Shown in pieces: positions 1-6,852 of a DNA stretch of 15,664 nt. The notes beneath the pieces were generated by a model. That model did no database searches and was not told the DNA's origin. It saw only the letters and a program-made list of their open reading frames with translations. The position numbers were made by a program, and so were the translations under genes. The number at the start of each line of letters is the position of its first letter. Position 1 is the first letter of the stretch. Source of the stretch: Paracoccaceae bacterium (GTDB taxonomy: Bacteria; Pseudomonadota; Alphaproteobacteria; Rhodobacterales; Rhodobacteraceae); contig JALSHL010000172.1 of NCBI GenBank assembly GCA_026982255.1, positions 1 to 15,664 of the forward strand, given 5' to 3'.

Positions 1-219
1 CAGAAGAAAATCGCCGAATTCGACGCAAGCAAAATCAGCGCCGATCCTGCCGCGCAGAGCGAAGTCGCCAAGGTGGCGTTTGAAAAGGCGCTTGCCAATA
101 TGACCGCGCTGGCCGAGGGGGCGCAGAAGGCCAACTCCGAAGCCTACGAAGTGGTTTCCGCTCGCGTTCAGGAATCGGTTGCCGAGCTTCAGGACATGGC
201 GAAAAAATTCACCGCCTGA
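1..219 (+). CDS. Phasin family protein (C-terminal part, 5' cut by window edge)
   Basis: The frame is open from base 1 and ends at a TGA at 217-219, giving the last 72 residues. They are alanine-, glutamate- and lysine-rich and strongly amphipathic (for example ALANMTALAEGAQKANSEAY), with no cysteine and no predicted membrane segment. The sequence ends in a helix of the type ESVAELQDMAKKF. This fits the C-terminal helices of the alphaproteobacterial phasin family, proteins that coat polyhydroxyalkanoate granules in the cytoplasm and control their size and number. A strong hairpin terminator follows about 20 nt after the stop, so the gene ends its transcription unit. The start and N-terminal half lie outside the window. 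Another amphipathic helical protein cannot be fully excluded from this fragment, but the composition and the terminator make a phasin the best reading. Confidence 0.75.
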   Translation, partial: QKKIAEFDASKISADPAAQSEVAKVAFEKALANMTALAEGAQKANSEAYEVVSARVQESVAELQDMAKKFTA

Positions 220-240
220 TTTATTCCGGCCCGCCAGTTG

Positions 241-279
241 AAACCGCTTGCCCTTCACAGGGCGGGCGGTTTTACTTTG
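241..279 (+). terminator. Rho-independent terminator after the phasin gene
   Basis: The arms at 241-254 and 259-272 pair over 14 bp with two G-T wobbles and no mismatch. The loop is TCAC, and a T-rich run (TTTTACTTT) follows. The position, just after the phasin stop, and the strength of the stem make this the clearest terminator in the window. It ends about 18 nt before the csaA start, so csaA must rely on read-through or on a promoter that overlaps this hairpin. Confidence 0.85.
248..276 (+). promoter_or_regulatory. Possible csaA promoter overlapping the terminator hairpin
   Basis: TTGCCC (248-253) and TTTACT (271-276) are separated by 17 nt, and each matches four of six positions of the sigma-70 consensus. 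A transcript would begin near 283, leaving a leader of about 14 nt that contains only the GGAGG ribosome site (287-291) before the csaA ATG at 297. This is a pattern match only, and chance matches of this quality are common. It is listed because csaA otherwise has no obvious promoter downstream of the terminator. Confidence 0.25.
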
Positions 280-296
280 CGCAAACGGAGGATGTT

Positions 297-635
297 ATGG
301 GCGATCTGGATTTTGATACTTTTCTGAAGACCGACATCCGTGTCGGGCGGGTGCTGCGGGCTGAGCCTTACCCCGAGGCACGCAAGCCCGCGATCAAGCT
401 CTGGGTGGATTTCGGGCCGGAGATCGGCGAGAAGAAAACCTCGGCCCAGATCACGGCGCATTACACGCCTGACGATCTGGTCGGGCGGATGGTGCTGGGC
501 GTGGTGAATTTCCCGCCGCGCCAGATTGGCAAATTTATGTCGGAGTTTCTGGTGCTGGGTGTGCCGGATGCGGACGGCGGGATCGTGTTGATTGCCCCGG
601 ATCAGGACGTACCGCCGGGCGGGAGGATGCACTGA
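297..635 (+). CDS. csaA: CsaA-type tRNA-binding / export chaperone protein
   Basis: This is a 112-residue protein made of a single EMAP-II/Trbp111-like OB fold, the usual length for CsaA. Recognisable blocks are an N-terminal DIRVG (residues 13-17), PEARKPAIKLWVDFG (26-40), SAQIT (49-53), NFPPRQIGKFMSEFLVLG (71-88) and a C-terminal PPGG. They closely follow the Bacillus CsaA pattern. CsaA proteins are cytoplasmic dimers that bind tRNA and unfolded proteins, and in Bacillus they are linked to protein export; the exact role in proteobacteria is unclear. The ATG at 297 is supported by GGAGG at 287-291, while the ATG at 292 is out of frame. The TGA stop directly abuts the stop of tdk on the opposite strand (the palindrome TGATCA at 633-638). 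Confidence 0.9.
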   Translation: MGDLDFDTFLKTDIRVGRVLRAEPYPEARKPAIKLWVDFGPEIGEKKTSAQITAHYTPDDLVGRMVLGVVNFPPRQIGKFMSEFLVLGVPDADGGIVLIAPDQDVPPGGRMH

Positions 636-1214
636 TCACCCTCCGACCGCCTCGCGCCAGTGGCGGCGGCACAGGCTGACGTAGACGTCGTTGCCGCCGA
701 TCTGCACCTGTTCGCCCTCGGTCAATGTGTTGCCCTCGCCATCCTGCCGCACAACCATTGTCGCCTTCTTGCCGCAATGGCAGATGGTGCGGATCTCGCG
801 CATTTCGTCGGCTAGTGCCAGCAGCGTGGCGGAGCCGGGGAACAGCTTGCCCATGAAATCGACGCGCAGGCCATAGGCCATGACCGGCGTTTTCAAATCG
901 TCCACCGCGCGGGCCAGTTGCCAGACCTGTGCGTCGGTCAGGAATTGCGCCTCGTCGATCAGCACGCAGGCGATGGGGCCTTGGGCCAGCCGCGCCTCGA
1001 TCATTGCGAACAGGTCGCTGGAATCCTCGAAGGTATCCGCATCCGCGCCGATGCCGATACGCGAGCCGATGCGCCCCTCGCCGGCGCGGCTGTCAAGGCG
1101 GGCGGTTAGCAGATAGGTCTCCATCCCCCGCTCCTTGTAGTTGTGCGCAGCTTGCAGAAGGATCGTGCTTTTGCCCGCATTCATGGTGGAATAGTTGAAA
1201 TAGAGCTTGGCCAT
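636..1214 (-). CDS. tdk: Thymidine kinase (type II, Tdk)
   Basis: This 192-residue enzyme phosphorylates thymidine to dTMP with ATP in the nucleotide salvage pathway. The P-loop STMNAGKST covers residues 9-17. DEAQF at 87-91 provides the Walker B-like aspartate and the catalytic glutamate (E88). The structural zinc site is Cys145, Cys147, Cys182 and His185, from the ICHCG and CRRH motifs as in E. coli Tdk. Length and motifs are complete. The ATG lies one base after the TAA of the KASIII-like gene (TAACATG), so the two are almost certainly co-transcribed and probably translationally coupled. At the other end its stop abuts the csaA stop on the opposite strand. Such kinases are usually inhibited by dTTP. 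Confidence 0.96.
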   Translation of the reverse strand: MAKLYFNYSTMNAGKSTILLQAAHNYKERGMETYLLTARLDSRAGEGRIGSRIGIGADADTFEDSSDLFAMIEARLAQGPIACVLIDEAQFLTDAQVWQLARAVDDLKTPVMAYGLRVDFMGKLFPGSATLLALADEMREIRTICHCGKKATMVVRQDGEGNTLTEGEQVQIGGNDVYVSLCRRHWREAVGG

Positions 1215-1215
1215 G

Positions 1216-2349
1216 TTACGCGCCGGGGATGGAACGTTTCAGAAGGACGGAGCCGACGGAATAGCCCGCGCCGAAGGAACAGATCACGCCGAGGTCGCCA
1301 TCGGCCAGATCGTCGGAATGTTTGGCAAAGGTGATGATCGAACCGGCAGACGAGGTGTTGGCGTAGTCTTGCAGGATATTGGGTTGTTCGTCCGCCTCCG
1401 GCACGCGCCCCAGAACCTTTTTTCCGATGAAATCGTTCATCGCCTTGTTGGCCTGATGCAGCCACAGGCGCTTGAGTTGATCGGGAGACACGCCCTCGGA
1501 TTCGATATGGCCGAGGATATGTTTCGAGACGATCGGCAGCACCTCCTTGAACACTTTCCGGCCGTTCTGCATGAACTGCATGTCGCGCCGGTCCCTGACT
1601 CCGTCGGGGCGGGAGCGGCGCAGGAAGCCGTTGTTGTTGCGGATGTTGTTGGAAAACTGTGTCAGGCAGCGGGTGGAAAGCACCTCGAAATGGGGGGTGG
1701 TCGCGTCCTCTTTGCGTTCAAGAACGGTGGCGGTGCAGACGTCGCCGAAAATGAAGTGGCAGTCGCGGTCGCGCCATTCCAGATGGCCGGAGCAGATCTC
1801 GGGGTTGACCACCAGCGCCGCGCGCACGGAACCGGCGCGGATCATATCGCAGGCCGTCTGGATGCCGAAGGTGGCCGAGGAGCAGGCAACGTTCATATCA
1901 AAGGCAAACCCGCTCGCGCCGAGCAGGTCCTGCACCTCGATCGCCACGGCCGGATAGGCGCGTTCGAGGTTCGAGGCCGCTACAATCACAAGGTCGATAT
2001 CGGCGGCGGTTTTTCCGGCCTTGGCCAGCGCCTTGTTGCAGGCATCCAGCGCCATTTCCGCCATGATGCCCGGCTCGTCGTCGGAACGCTGGCGCAACAG
2101 CGGGTGCATGACGTCGGGATCGAGGATGCCGGTCTTGTCCATCACATGGCGTTGGTGGATACCGCTGGCGGCGACGATGAATTCGCTGCTGGAATGGGCC
2201 TTGGCCTCCAGTTCGCCGGCGGCGATCGCTTCGGCGTTTTCCGCATTGTATTTGTCGGCATAGGCATTGAAGGTCGCGACCAGTTCGTCATTGGTGATGA
2301 CCTGTTCGGGGGTGAAAACGCCGCTGCCGGAGATGACGGGTTGATACAT
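1216..2349 (-). CDS. Beta-ketoacyl-ACP synthase III-like condensing enzyme (long form)
   Basis: This thiolase-fold protein has the KASIII/FabH catalytic triad at Cys156 (NVACSSATFG), His298 (LHQAN) and Asn331 (YANTSSAGS). Such enzymes start fatty-acid or related chains by condensing an acyl-CoA with malonyl-ACP. At 377 residues it is longer than FabH (about 317). Much of the excess is an N-terminal insertion at about residues 22-55, rich in Ala, Glu and Lys, ahead of the GIHQRHV motif. The ATG at 2349 is preferred over an upstream TTG at 2367, because AGGAG lies 7 nt before it. It is followed by tdk after one base and preceded by the SleB-like gene 57 nt upstream. Whether it is the housekeeping FabH or a paralogue for another substrate cannot be decided; the length argues for a paralogue. 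Confidence 0.88.
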   Translation of the reverse strand: MYQPVISGSGVFTPEQVITNDELVATFNAYADKYNAENAEAIAAGELEAKAHSSSEFIVAASGIHQRHVMDKTGILDPDVMHPLLRQRSDDEPGIMAEMALDACNKALAKAGKTAADIDLVIVAASNLERAYPAVAIEVQDLLGASGFAFDMNVACSSATFGIQTACDMIRAGSVRAALVVNPEICSGHLEWRDRDCHFIFGDVCTATVLERKEDATTPHFEVLSTRCLTQFSNNIRNNNGFLRRSRPDGVRDRRDMQFMQNGRKVFKEVLPIVSKHILGHIESEGVSPDQLKRLWLHQANKAMNDFIGKKVLGRVPEADEQPNILQDYANTSSAGSIITFAKHSDDLADGDLGVICSFGAGYSVGSVLLKRSIPGA

Positions 2350-2406
2350 GTTTTGCTCCTGATCCAATGGGCCGAGTCAAACGGCAAGCGGGGCCGAGGT
2401 CAAGGG

Positions 2407-2868
2407 TCAGCGATAGAATATATTGCCGCCGAACTGTCCAAGCCGGTGCAATGTTCCGAACCAGCCGGGCGGCATGGAGGCCGCATGGAAATAGAGCGCA
2501 CCGTTGGTGATATCCCGTTGCCGGTCGGTCAGCAGGGTTTTGGCGGTGTCGAGCGCTTTGGCCAGTTCCTCCGGTTCGTTATAGGTCTCTGGTATGGAAT
2601 CGCAGCGATAGGAAAACTGGCAGGAACCGTTATAGCGCTGGTCCACCACCTCGCAGACTGTCCCGGGGAAGCGCGGGTCGGCCACACGGTTGAGGATGAC
2701 CTCGCCGACAGCGCGGCGGCCCTCGTCACCGGTGCCGCGGGCCTCGAAATACAGGGCTTCGGCTAGACAGGCCTGCGCGTCGCCGCTCATGGTGCTGGCC
2801 GCGGGGGTAACGGCGCGGGCACAGGCGCCGAGTAGCAGGACAAACAGGACGATATATCTGGAGCGCAT
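2407..2868 (-). CDS. SleB-like cell-wall hydrolase, putative lipoprotein
   Basis: This 153-residue protein has the N-terminus MRSRYIVLFVLLLGAC, a short charged start and hydrophobic stretch ending in a lipobox (LGAC). Cys16 would be lipid-modified and the protein anchored to a membrane facing the periplasm. The rest matches the SleB-type hydrolase domain. ALYFEARGTGDEGRRAVGEV includes the conserved glutamate E42, the likely catalytic acid, followed by ILNRV, CQFSYRCD and ALYFHA (124-129). Such proteins cleave peptidoglycan glycan strands; outside spore formers they act in wall remodelling. The ATG at 2868 is chosen because GGAAGG precedes it by 6 nt and it gives a clean lipoprotein signal. 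The frame stays open further upstream, but that stretch has no such features. The four other cysteines (34, 72, 83, 89) may form disulfides. Confidence 0.88.
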   Translation of the reverse strand: MRSRYIVLFVLLLGACARAVTPAASTMSGDAQACLAEALYFEARGTGDEGRRAVGEVILNRVADPRFPGTVCEVVDQRYNGSCQFSYRCDSIPETYNEPEELAKALDTAKTLLTDRQRDITNGALYFHAASMPPGWFGTLHRLGQFGGNIFYR

Positions 2869-2887
2869 GACGGGCCTTCCGGTCTGG

Positions 2888-2914
2888 CGGTTTGGCGTTA
2901 TGTAGCCCAAACCG
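2888..2914 (-). other. Hairpin-forming inverted repeat upstream of the SleB-like gene
   Basis: CGGTTTGG (2888-2895) and CCAAACCG (2907-2914) form a perfect 8-bp stem around an 11-nt loop, in the 83-nt gap between the alpha/beta hydrolase and the SleB-like gene. No T-run follows on the minus strand, so it is not a standard terminator. It could be a partial terminator, a processing or stability hairpin, or an operator. The function is unknown. Confidence 0.4.
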
Positions 2915-2951
2915 GCGCGCGGCGTAAGGGGCGTCGGCGGTGCCTTGCCGG

Positions 2952-3710
2952 TCAGCCGAGGAAATCCCGCACCGCCGCTTCGAAAGCTCGCGGCTGCTCG
3001 GCGTGCAGCCAGTGACCGGCGTTGGCGATGGTCTCGATACGGGCCTGCGGGAACAGCGACAGGATTTTCGCCTCGTGCTGCGGCTGGACGTAGGACGAAT
3101 TCGCACCGCGCAGGAACAGGGTCGGGCCGGTGAAACGGCCCGTGATGTCGGGGAAAGACATGATCTTCGGCATCTCCGCGGCCAGCGTGTCGAGGTTCAG
3201 TTTCCATTCCGGTGCCTCGCCCGAGAGCGACAGACTCTGCAACAGAAAAGCGCGCAACTGCGGGTCGGGGATGGCGTCGCGCATCTGGTCCTCGGCATCA
3301 CGGCGGCGGGTGACGCGCGACAGGTCCACGGATTTCAACACCGCGATCTTGTCTCCCTGATCGTGGCTGTAGGTCACGGGGGCGATGTCTGCGACAATCA
3401 GCTTGCGCAGCAGGTCGGGGCGGGTCAGGGCCAGCACCATCGCCGCCTTGCCGCCCATGGAATGGCCCAGCACGTCGGCCTGCCCGCCGTTGGCCGCGAT
3501 GACTTCGGCCATATCATAGGCCATATCCTCGTAGCTGTTGGTATCGGCATGGAACGACTCGCCATGGTTGCGCATATCGATGGCAATCACGGGGCGCTCT
3601 GCCGACAGGCGTTTGGCGATGACGTTCCAGTTGCGGGCCGATCCGAACAGACCGGGTGCGATCAGCAGTGGCGTGCCGGTGGCGTTGCCGTGGTGGACAG
3701 TGTGCAGCAC
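2952..3710 (-). CDS. Alpha/beta-hydrolase, YbfF-like esterase
   Basis: This 252-residue cytoplasmic alpha/beta-hydrolase has no signal peptide. The nucleophile elbow GHSMGG places the serine at residue 84. The likely acid is D108 (VADIAPV) and the histidine is H233 (NAGHWLHAEQP). PGLFGS (19-24) forms the oxyanion-hole region, and DMRNHG (45-50) is typical of the E. coli YbfF group of acyl-CoA/ester hydrolases, which this protein resembles along its whole length. The physiological substrate is not known. The start is a GTG at 3710 with GAGGGGG just upstream, overlapping the end of ilvA; only 10 nt separate the two genes, so they are probably one transcript. The stop is followed by an 83-nt gap before the SleB-like gene. 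Confidence 0.9.
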   Translation of the reverse strand: MLHTVHHGNATGTPLLIAPGLFGSARNWNVIAKRLSAERPVIAIDMRNHGESFHADTNSYEDMAYDMAEVIAANGGQADVLGHSMGGKAAMVLALTRPDLLRKLIVADIAPVTYSHDQGDKIAVLKSVDLSRVTRRRDAEDQMRDAIPDPQLRAFLLQSLSLSGEAPEWKLNLDTLAAEMPKIMSFPDITGRFTGPTLFLRGANSSYVQPQHEAKILSLFPQARIETIANAGHWLHAEQPRAFEAAVRDFLG

Positions 3711-3720
3711 AAAAGCCCCC

Positions 3721-4965
3721 TCAGATAATGAAATTGGCCAGCGTGGCGTTGTTGGTAATATCCTCGAAGGCGAAACCGTGGGCGGCCATTTCCGCCTCGA
3801 TCCGTGCGAAACCGTCCGGCTCTCGGGTCTCGATTCCGATCAGGACTGAACCGAAGTTGCGGGCGGATTTTTTCAGATATTCGAAACGGGTGATGTCGTC
3901 CCTGGGGCCAAGAATATTGAGAAAATCTTTCAACGCACCGGGGCGCTGGGGCATTTGCAGGATGAAATATTTCTTCAGCCCCGCCCAGCGGAGCGCGCGT
4001 TCCTTGACGTCCGGCAGACGCTCGAAATCGAAATTGCCGCCGGAAACCACTGCCACCACGGTTTTGCCTGCGATGTCACCAATATCGCGCAATCCGTCGA
4101 TGGCCAGCGCACCGGCGGGTTCCAGCACGACGCCCTCGATATTCAGCATCTCGATCATCGTGGCGCAAATGCGGTCCTCGGGGGCAATCAGGACATGTTC
4201 GGGCGGGATATTTTCCAGCGCGGCAAAGTTGCGTTCGCCGATTCGTGCCACCGCGGCCCCGTCAACGAAGCTGTCCACCTTCGGCAGGGTGACAAGCTCC
4301 CCCGCCTCCAGAGAGGTGCGCAGGCTCGGCCCGCCCTTCGGCTCGACAAAACGGAAATCGATGCCGCTGTCGGCCAGATAGCGCGTCACCCCTGCCGCCA
4401 GACCGCCGCCGCCCACGGGCAGCACCATCATGTCGATGTGCTCGTCCTCGGGCATCTGTGCCATGACCTCGGCGGCGGCCGTGGCCTGCCCCTCGATCAC
4501 CTCGGGGGAATCGAAGGGTGGCACGAACACCGCCCCCGCCTCGGCGCAATAGGTTTGCGCGGCACGCAGGGTTTCGTCGAAGTAGTCGCCCTCCAGCCGG
4601 ATTTCCGCGTTCTTGCCCCCGAAGCTCTCGGTTTTATGCACCTTCTGGCGCGGCGTGGTGACAGGCATATAGATCACCGCCTGCACCCCGAAGTGCGCAC
4701 AGGCATAGGCCACCCCCTGCGCGTGGTTTCCGGCCGAGGCACAGACAAACGGTCCGGTATTGCCTGCATCCAGCGCCTTGACGATCGCATTGAACGCCCC
4801 GCGGATTTTATAGGACCGCACGGGCGAGAGGTCCTCGCGCTTCAGATAGATATCCGCCCCGTAGCGCGCGCTCAGGAAATCGTTGCGTTGCAGCGGCGTC
4901 GGCGGAAACAGCGAGCGCAGCCGTTTTTCCGCCGTGGCGACCTGTTCGTGGAATTCGTTCTGCAC
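3721..4965 (-). CDS. ilvA: Threonine ammonia-lyase (threonine dehydratase), short form
   Basis: This PLP enzyme deaminates threonine to 2-oxobutanoate, the first step towards isoleucine. The PLP-binding lysine is K53 in SYKIRGA. SAGNHAQG (77-84) binds the substrate carboxylate, GGGG (185-188) the PLP phosphate, and SGGN is at 308-311. After the catalytic domain a single ACT-like regulatory region runs from about 331 to 414 (KYFILQMPQRPGALKDFL), so the protein is 414 residues rather than the roughly 514 of E. coli IlvA with two ACT repeats. The start is a GTG at 4965 with AGAGGG about 9 nt upstream. It is the first gene of a probable minus-strand unit with the alpha/beta hydrolase and is divergent from argG. 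Feedback control by isoleucine or valine is expected from the ACT-like region but not shown. Confidence 0.95.
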   Translation of the reverse strand: MQNEFHEQVATAEKRLRSLFPPTPLQRNDFLSARYGADIYLKREDLSPVRSYKIRGAFNAIVKALDAGNTGPFVCASAGNHAQGVAYACAHFGVQAVIYMPVTTPRQKVHKTESFGGKNAEIRLEGDYFDETLRAAQTYCAEAGAVFVPPFDSPEVIEGQATAAAEVMAQMPEDEHIDMMVLPVGGGGLAAGVTRYLADSGIDFRFVEPKGGPSLRTSLEAGELVTLPKVDSFVDGAAVARIGERNFAALENIPPEHVLIAPEDRICATMIEMLNIEGVVLEPAGALAIDGLRDIGDIAGKTVVAVVSGGNFDFERLPDVKERALRWAGLKKYFILQMPQRPGALKDFLNILGPRDDITRFEYLKKSARNFGSVLIGIETREPDGFARIEAEMAAHGFAFEDITNNATLANFII

Positions 4966-4999
4966 CCTGCGATACCCTCTGCGAGTCCTGTTCTCCAGC

Positions 5000-5058
5000 G
5001 TGCTAGCACAGGCGATGCGGCGACCAAAGCGGATTTTCCTCCCTGCGGCGGCATCGCC
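5000..5058. promoter_or_regulatory. Divergent ilvA/argG control region with two dyads
   Basis: The 158-nt gap 4966-5123 between the divergent ilvA and argG starts is the longest gene-free stretch of the window. It holds a perfect 10-bp palindrome GTGCTAGCAC (5000-5009) and an 8-bp inverted repeat GGCGATGC (5011-5018) / GCATCGCC (5051-5058). Either could be a regulator site or a leader hairpin on the ilvA side. I see no leader peptide or known riboswitch here. Confidence 0.3.
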
Positions 5059-5061
5059 CCC

Positions 5062-5090
5062 TTGCTGGCATCGGCATTCTCGCCTAAAGA
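5062..5090 (+). promoter_or_regulatory. Possible argG promoter
   Basis: TTGCTG (5062-5067) and TAAAGA (5085-5090) are spaced by exactly 17 nt, which would place the RNA start near 5097 and give a leader of about 27 nt before the argG ATG. Each hexamer matches only about half of the sigma-70 consensus, so this rests on spacing and position. Confidence 0.25.
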
Positions 5091-5123
5091 CGGGCCAAAA
5101 TCACCTTTGCGGGAGAGTCCCCC

Positions 5124-6359
5124 ATGTCTGCACCGAAATCCGCGCCGAAAAAAGTCGTTCTTGCCTATTCCGGCGGTCTTGATACCTCGATCATCCTGAA
5201 ATGGCTGCAAACCGAATACGGCTGCGAGGTCGTGACCTTCACCGCCGATCTGGGACAGGGCGAGGAGCTCGACCCCGCGCGCAAGAAGGCCGAGCTGCTG
5301 GGGATCAAACCGGAAAACATCTATATCGAGGATGTGCGCGAGGAATTCGTCCGCGATTTCGTCTTTCCGATGTTCCGCGCCAATGCACAATACGAGGGGC
5401 TGTATCTGCTCGGCACTTCCATCGCGCGGCCGCTGATCTCCAAACGTCTGGTGGAAATCGCCGCCGAGACCGGCGCCGATGCCGTGGCGCATGGCGCGAC
5501 CGGCAAGGGCAACGATCAGGTGCGCTTCGAACTGGCGGCCTATGCGCTCAACCCCGACATCAAGGTGATTGCGCCGTGGCGTGAATGGGACCTGACCAGC
5601 CGCACCCGTCTGCTGGATTTTGCCGAAAAGAACCAGATCCCGATTGCCAAGGACAAGCGCGGCGAGGCCCCCTTCAGCGTTGATGCCAACCTGCTGCATA
5701 CATCAAGCGAGGGCAAGGTGCTGGAGGATCCGGCGCAGGAGGCCCCCGATTACGTTTACCAGCGCACCGTGGACCCGGAAAAGGCGCCCGACACGCCGGA
5801 ATATATCGAGATCACCTATGAGAAAGGTGATCCCGTGGCGCTCGACGGCAAGGCACTCAGCCCTGCGGAAATGCTGACCGCACTCAACGAACTGGGCGGT
5901 AAACACGGCATCGGTCGTCTCGATCTGGTCGAGGGACGTTTTGTCGGCATGAAGTCGCGCGGCATCTACGAAACCCCCGGCGGCACCATCATGCTCGAAG
6001 CACATCGCGGAATCGAAAGCATCACGCTGGACCGCGGCGCGGCGCATCTGAAAGACGAACTGATGCCGAAATACGCCGAACTGATCTACAACGGTTTCTG
6101 GTATTCGCCCGAACGCGAGATGTTGCAGGCCCTGATCGACCAGTCGCAGGAACATGTGACCGGAACTGTGCGCCTGAAGCTCTACAAGGGTCTGGTGCAG
6201 ACAGTGGGCCGCTGGTCGGACCACTCGCTCTATTCCGAGGAACATGTGACCTTCGAGGATGACGCCGGCGCCTATGACCAGAAGGACGCGGCCGGTTTCA
6301 TCCAGATCAACGCGCTGCGGTTGAAATTGTTGGCGGCACGGAACAAGCGTGTTAAATAG
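5124..6359 (+). CDS. argG: Argininosuccinate synthase
   Basis: This 411-residue enzyme joins citrulline and aspartate with ATP to form argininosuccinate, the next-to-last step of arginine synthesis, in the cytoplasm. The ATP-pyrophosphatase loop AYSGGLDTS is at 14-22. HGATGKGNDQVRFE (123-136) is the second nucleotide- and substrate-binding signature. APWREWDL and SVDANLLHTSSEG follow as expected for the family, and the length is normal. The ATG at 5124 is preceded by a GGGAGAG ribosome site. The gene faces ilvA across a divergent control region. Downstream, the TAG stop is only 6 nt from the ATG of a DUF3592-type membrane protein, and no terminator is visible between them. argG transcripts therefore probably continue into the DUF3592 block. 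Confidence 0.97.
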   Translation: MSAPKSAPKKVVLAYSGGLDTSIILKWLQTEYGCEVVTFTADLGQGEELDPARKKAELLGIKPENIYIEDVREEFVRDFVFPMFRANAQYEGLYLLGTSIARPLISKRLVEIAAETGADAVAHGATGKGNDQVRFELAAYALNPDIKVIAPWREWDLTSRTRLLDFAEKNQIPIAKDKRGEAPFSVDANLLHTSSEGKVLEDPAQEAPDYVYQRTVDPEKAPDTPEYIEITYEKGDPVALDGKALSPAEMLTALNELGGKHGIGRLDLVEGRFVGMKSRGIYETPGGTIMLEAHRGIESITLDRGAAHLKDELMPKYAELIYNGFWYSPEREMLQALIDQSQEHVTGTVRLKLYKGLVQTVGRWSDHSLYSEEHVTFEDDAGAYDQKDAAGFIQINALRLKLLAARNKRVK

Positions 6360-6365
6360 GTCCGT

Positions 6366-6839
6366 ATGGACGCAGCAGAAACCGACAAGCGCAAAAGAGG
6401 CCCGGGCCTGACCAAAGGGGTGATCGGCTTTGCCGCGGCTGCTTTGCTGTTTGCGGTTCTCGGAATTTATACGCTGGCCGGAACGCTTGGATATACCACC
6501 CGTTCGGTCGTCGTGACCGCCGAGGTAATCGCCAACGATCCGCAGTTTTCCAACACGCGCAGCGGAGGGACCACGGACAAACCGGTTTACCGTCCGACCT
6601 TCGGCTTTGTCGACAACAACGGACAGGCACAGCAGGGAATGGCCGCGCGCCCCTCGTCCAGAAACGATTTTGCTGTCGGGGAGCGGGTGGAAATCCGTTA
6701 TCTTCCGGCCGATCCGTCGAAGGTGCGGGTGAATGCGTTCTCGGCCATTTGGGGCTATACGGCCCTGTGGCTGGCACTGGCGTTCGCCGCGTTTTATGCT
6801 GCCGTTGCGGTTTACCGCACGCCGGTCAAACAGTCCTGA
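6366..6839 (+). CDS. DUF3592-type membrane protein 1 (type A)
   Basis: This 157-residue protein has no known function. A basic N-terminus (KRKRG, 8-12) precedes membrane segment 1 (about 18-39), then a beta-rich domain (about 45-125), then membrane segment 2 (about 128-150). The domain shows the family pattern: VYRPTFGF (74-81), then GERVEIRYLPADPSKVRV (105-122). The positive-inside rule predicts both ends in the cytoplasm and the domain in the periplasm. It resembles the third gene of the block more than the second or fourth (P-V/L-Y-R/Q-P-x-F-x-F, VEI, VRV). It starts 6 nt after argG with only a weak ribosome site (TAGG), which suggests coupling to argG translation. A 122-nt gap containing a candidate promoter follows. 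Confidence 0.82.
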   Translation: MDAAETDKRKRGPGLTKGVIGFAAAALLFAVLGIYTLAGTLGYTTRSVVVTAEVIANDPQFSNTRSGGTTDKPVYRPTFGFVDNNGQAQQGMAARPSSRNDFAVGERVEIRYLPADPSKVRVNAFSAIWGYTALWLALAFAAFYAAVAVYRTPVKQS

Positions 6840-6852
6840 TCCCAAAGAATTC

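Noticed and set aside
1207..2766. Long open frame (519 codons) on the plus strand opposite the KASIII-like and SleB-like genes
   Set aside because: The minus strand carries the full catalytic triad, lipobox and ribosome sites. The plus frame shows no recognisable motif and spans two genes; such antisense frames are common in GC-rich DNA.
2869..3207. Upstream extension of the SleB-like frame through the hydrolase 3' end
   Set aside because: It would bury the lipoprotein signal inside the protein and overlap the alpha/beta hydrolase by about 85 codons; the ATG at 2868 has GGAAGG in front of it.
3955..5199. Open frame of 414 codons on the plus strand opposite ilvA
   Set aside because: It shadows a complete IlvA with PLP lysine and glycine loop, is rich in His, Arg and Gly as antisense translations are, and overlaps the argG start.
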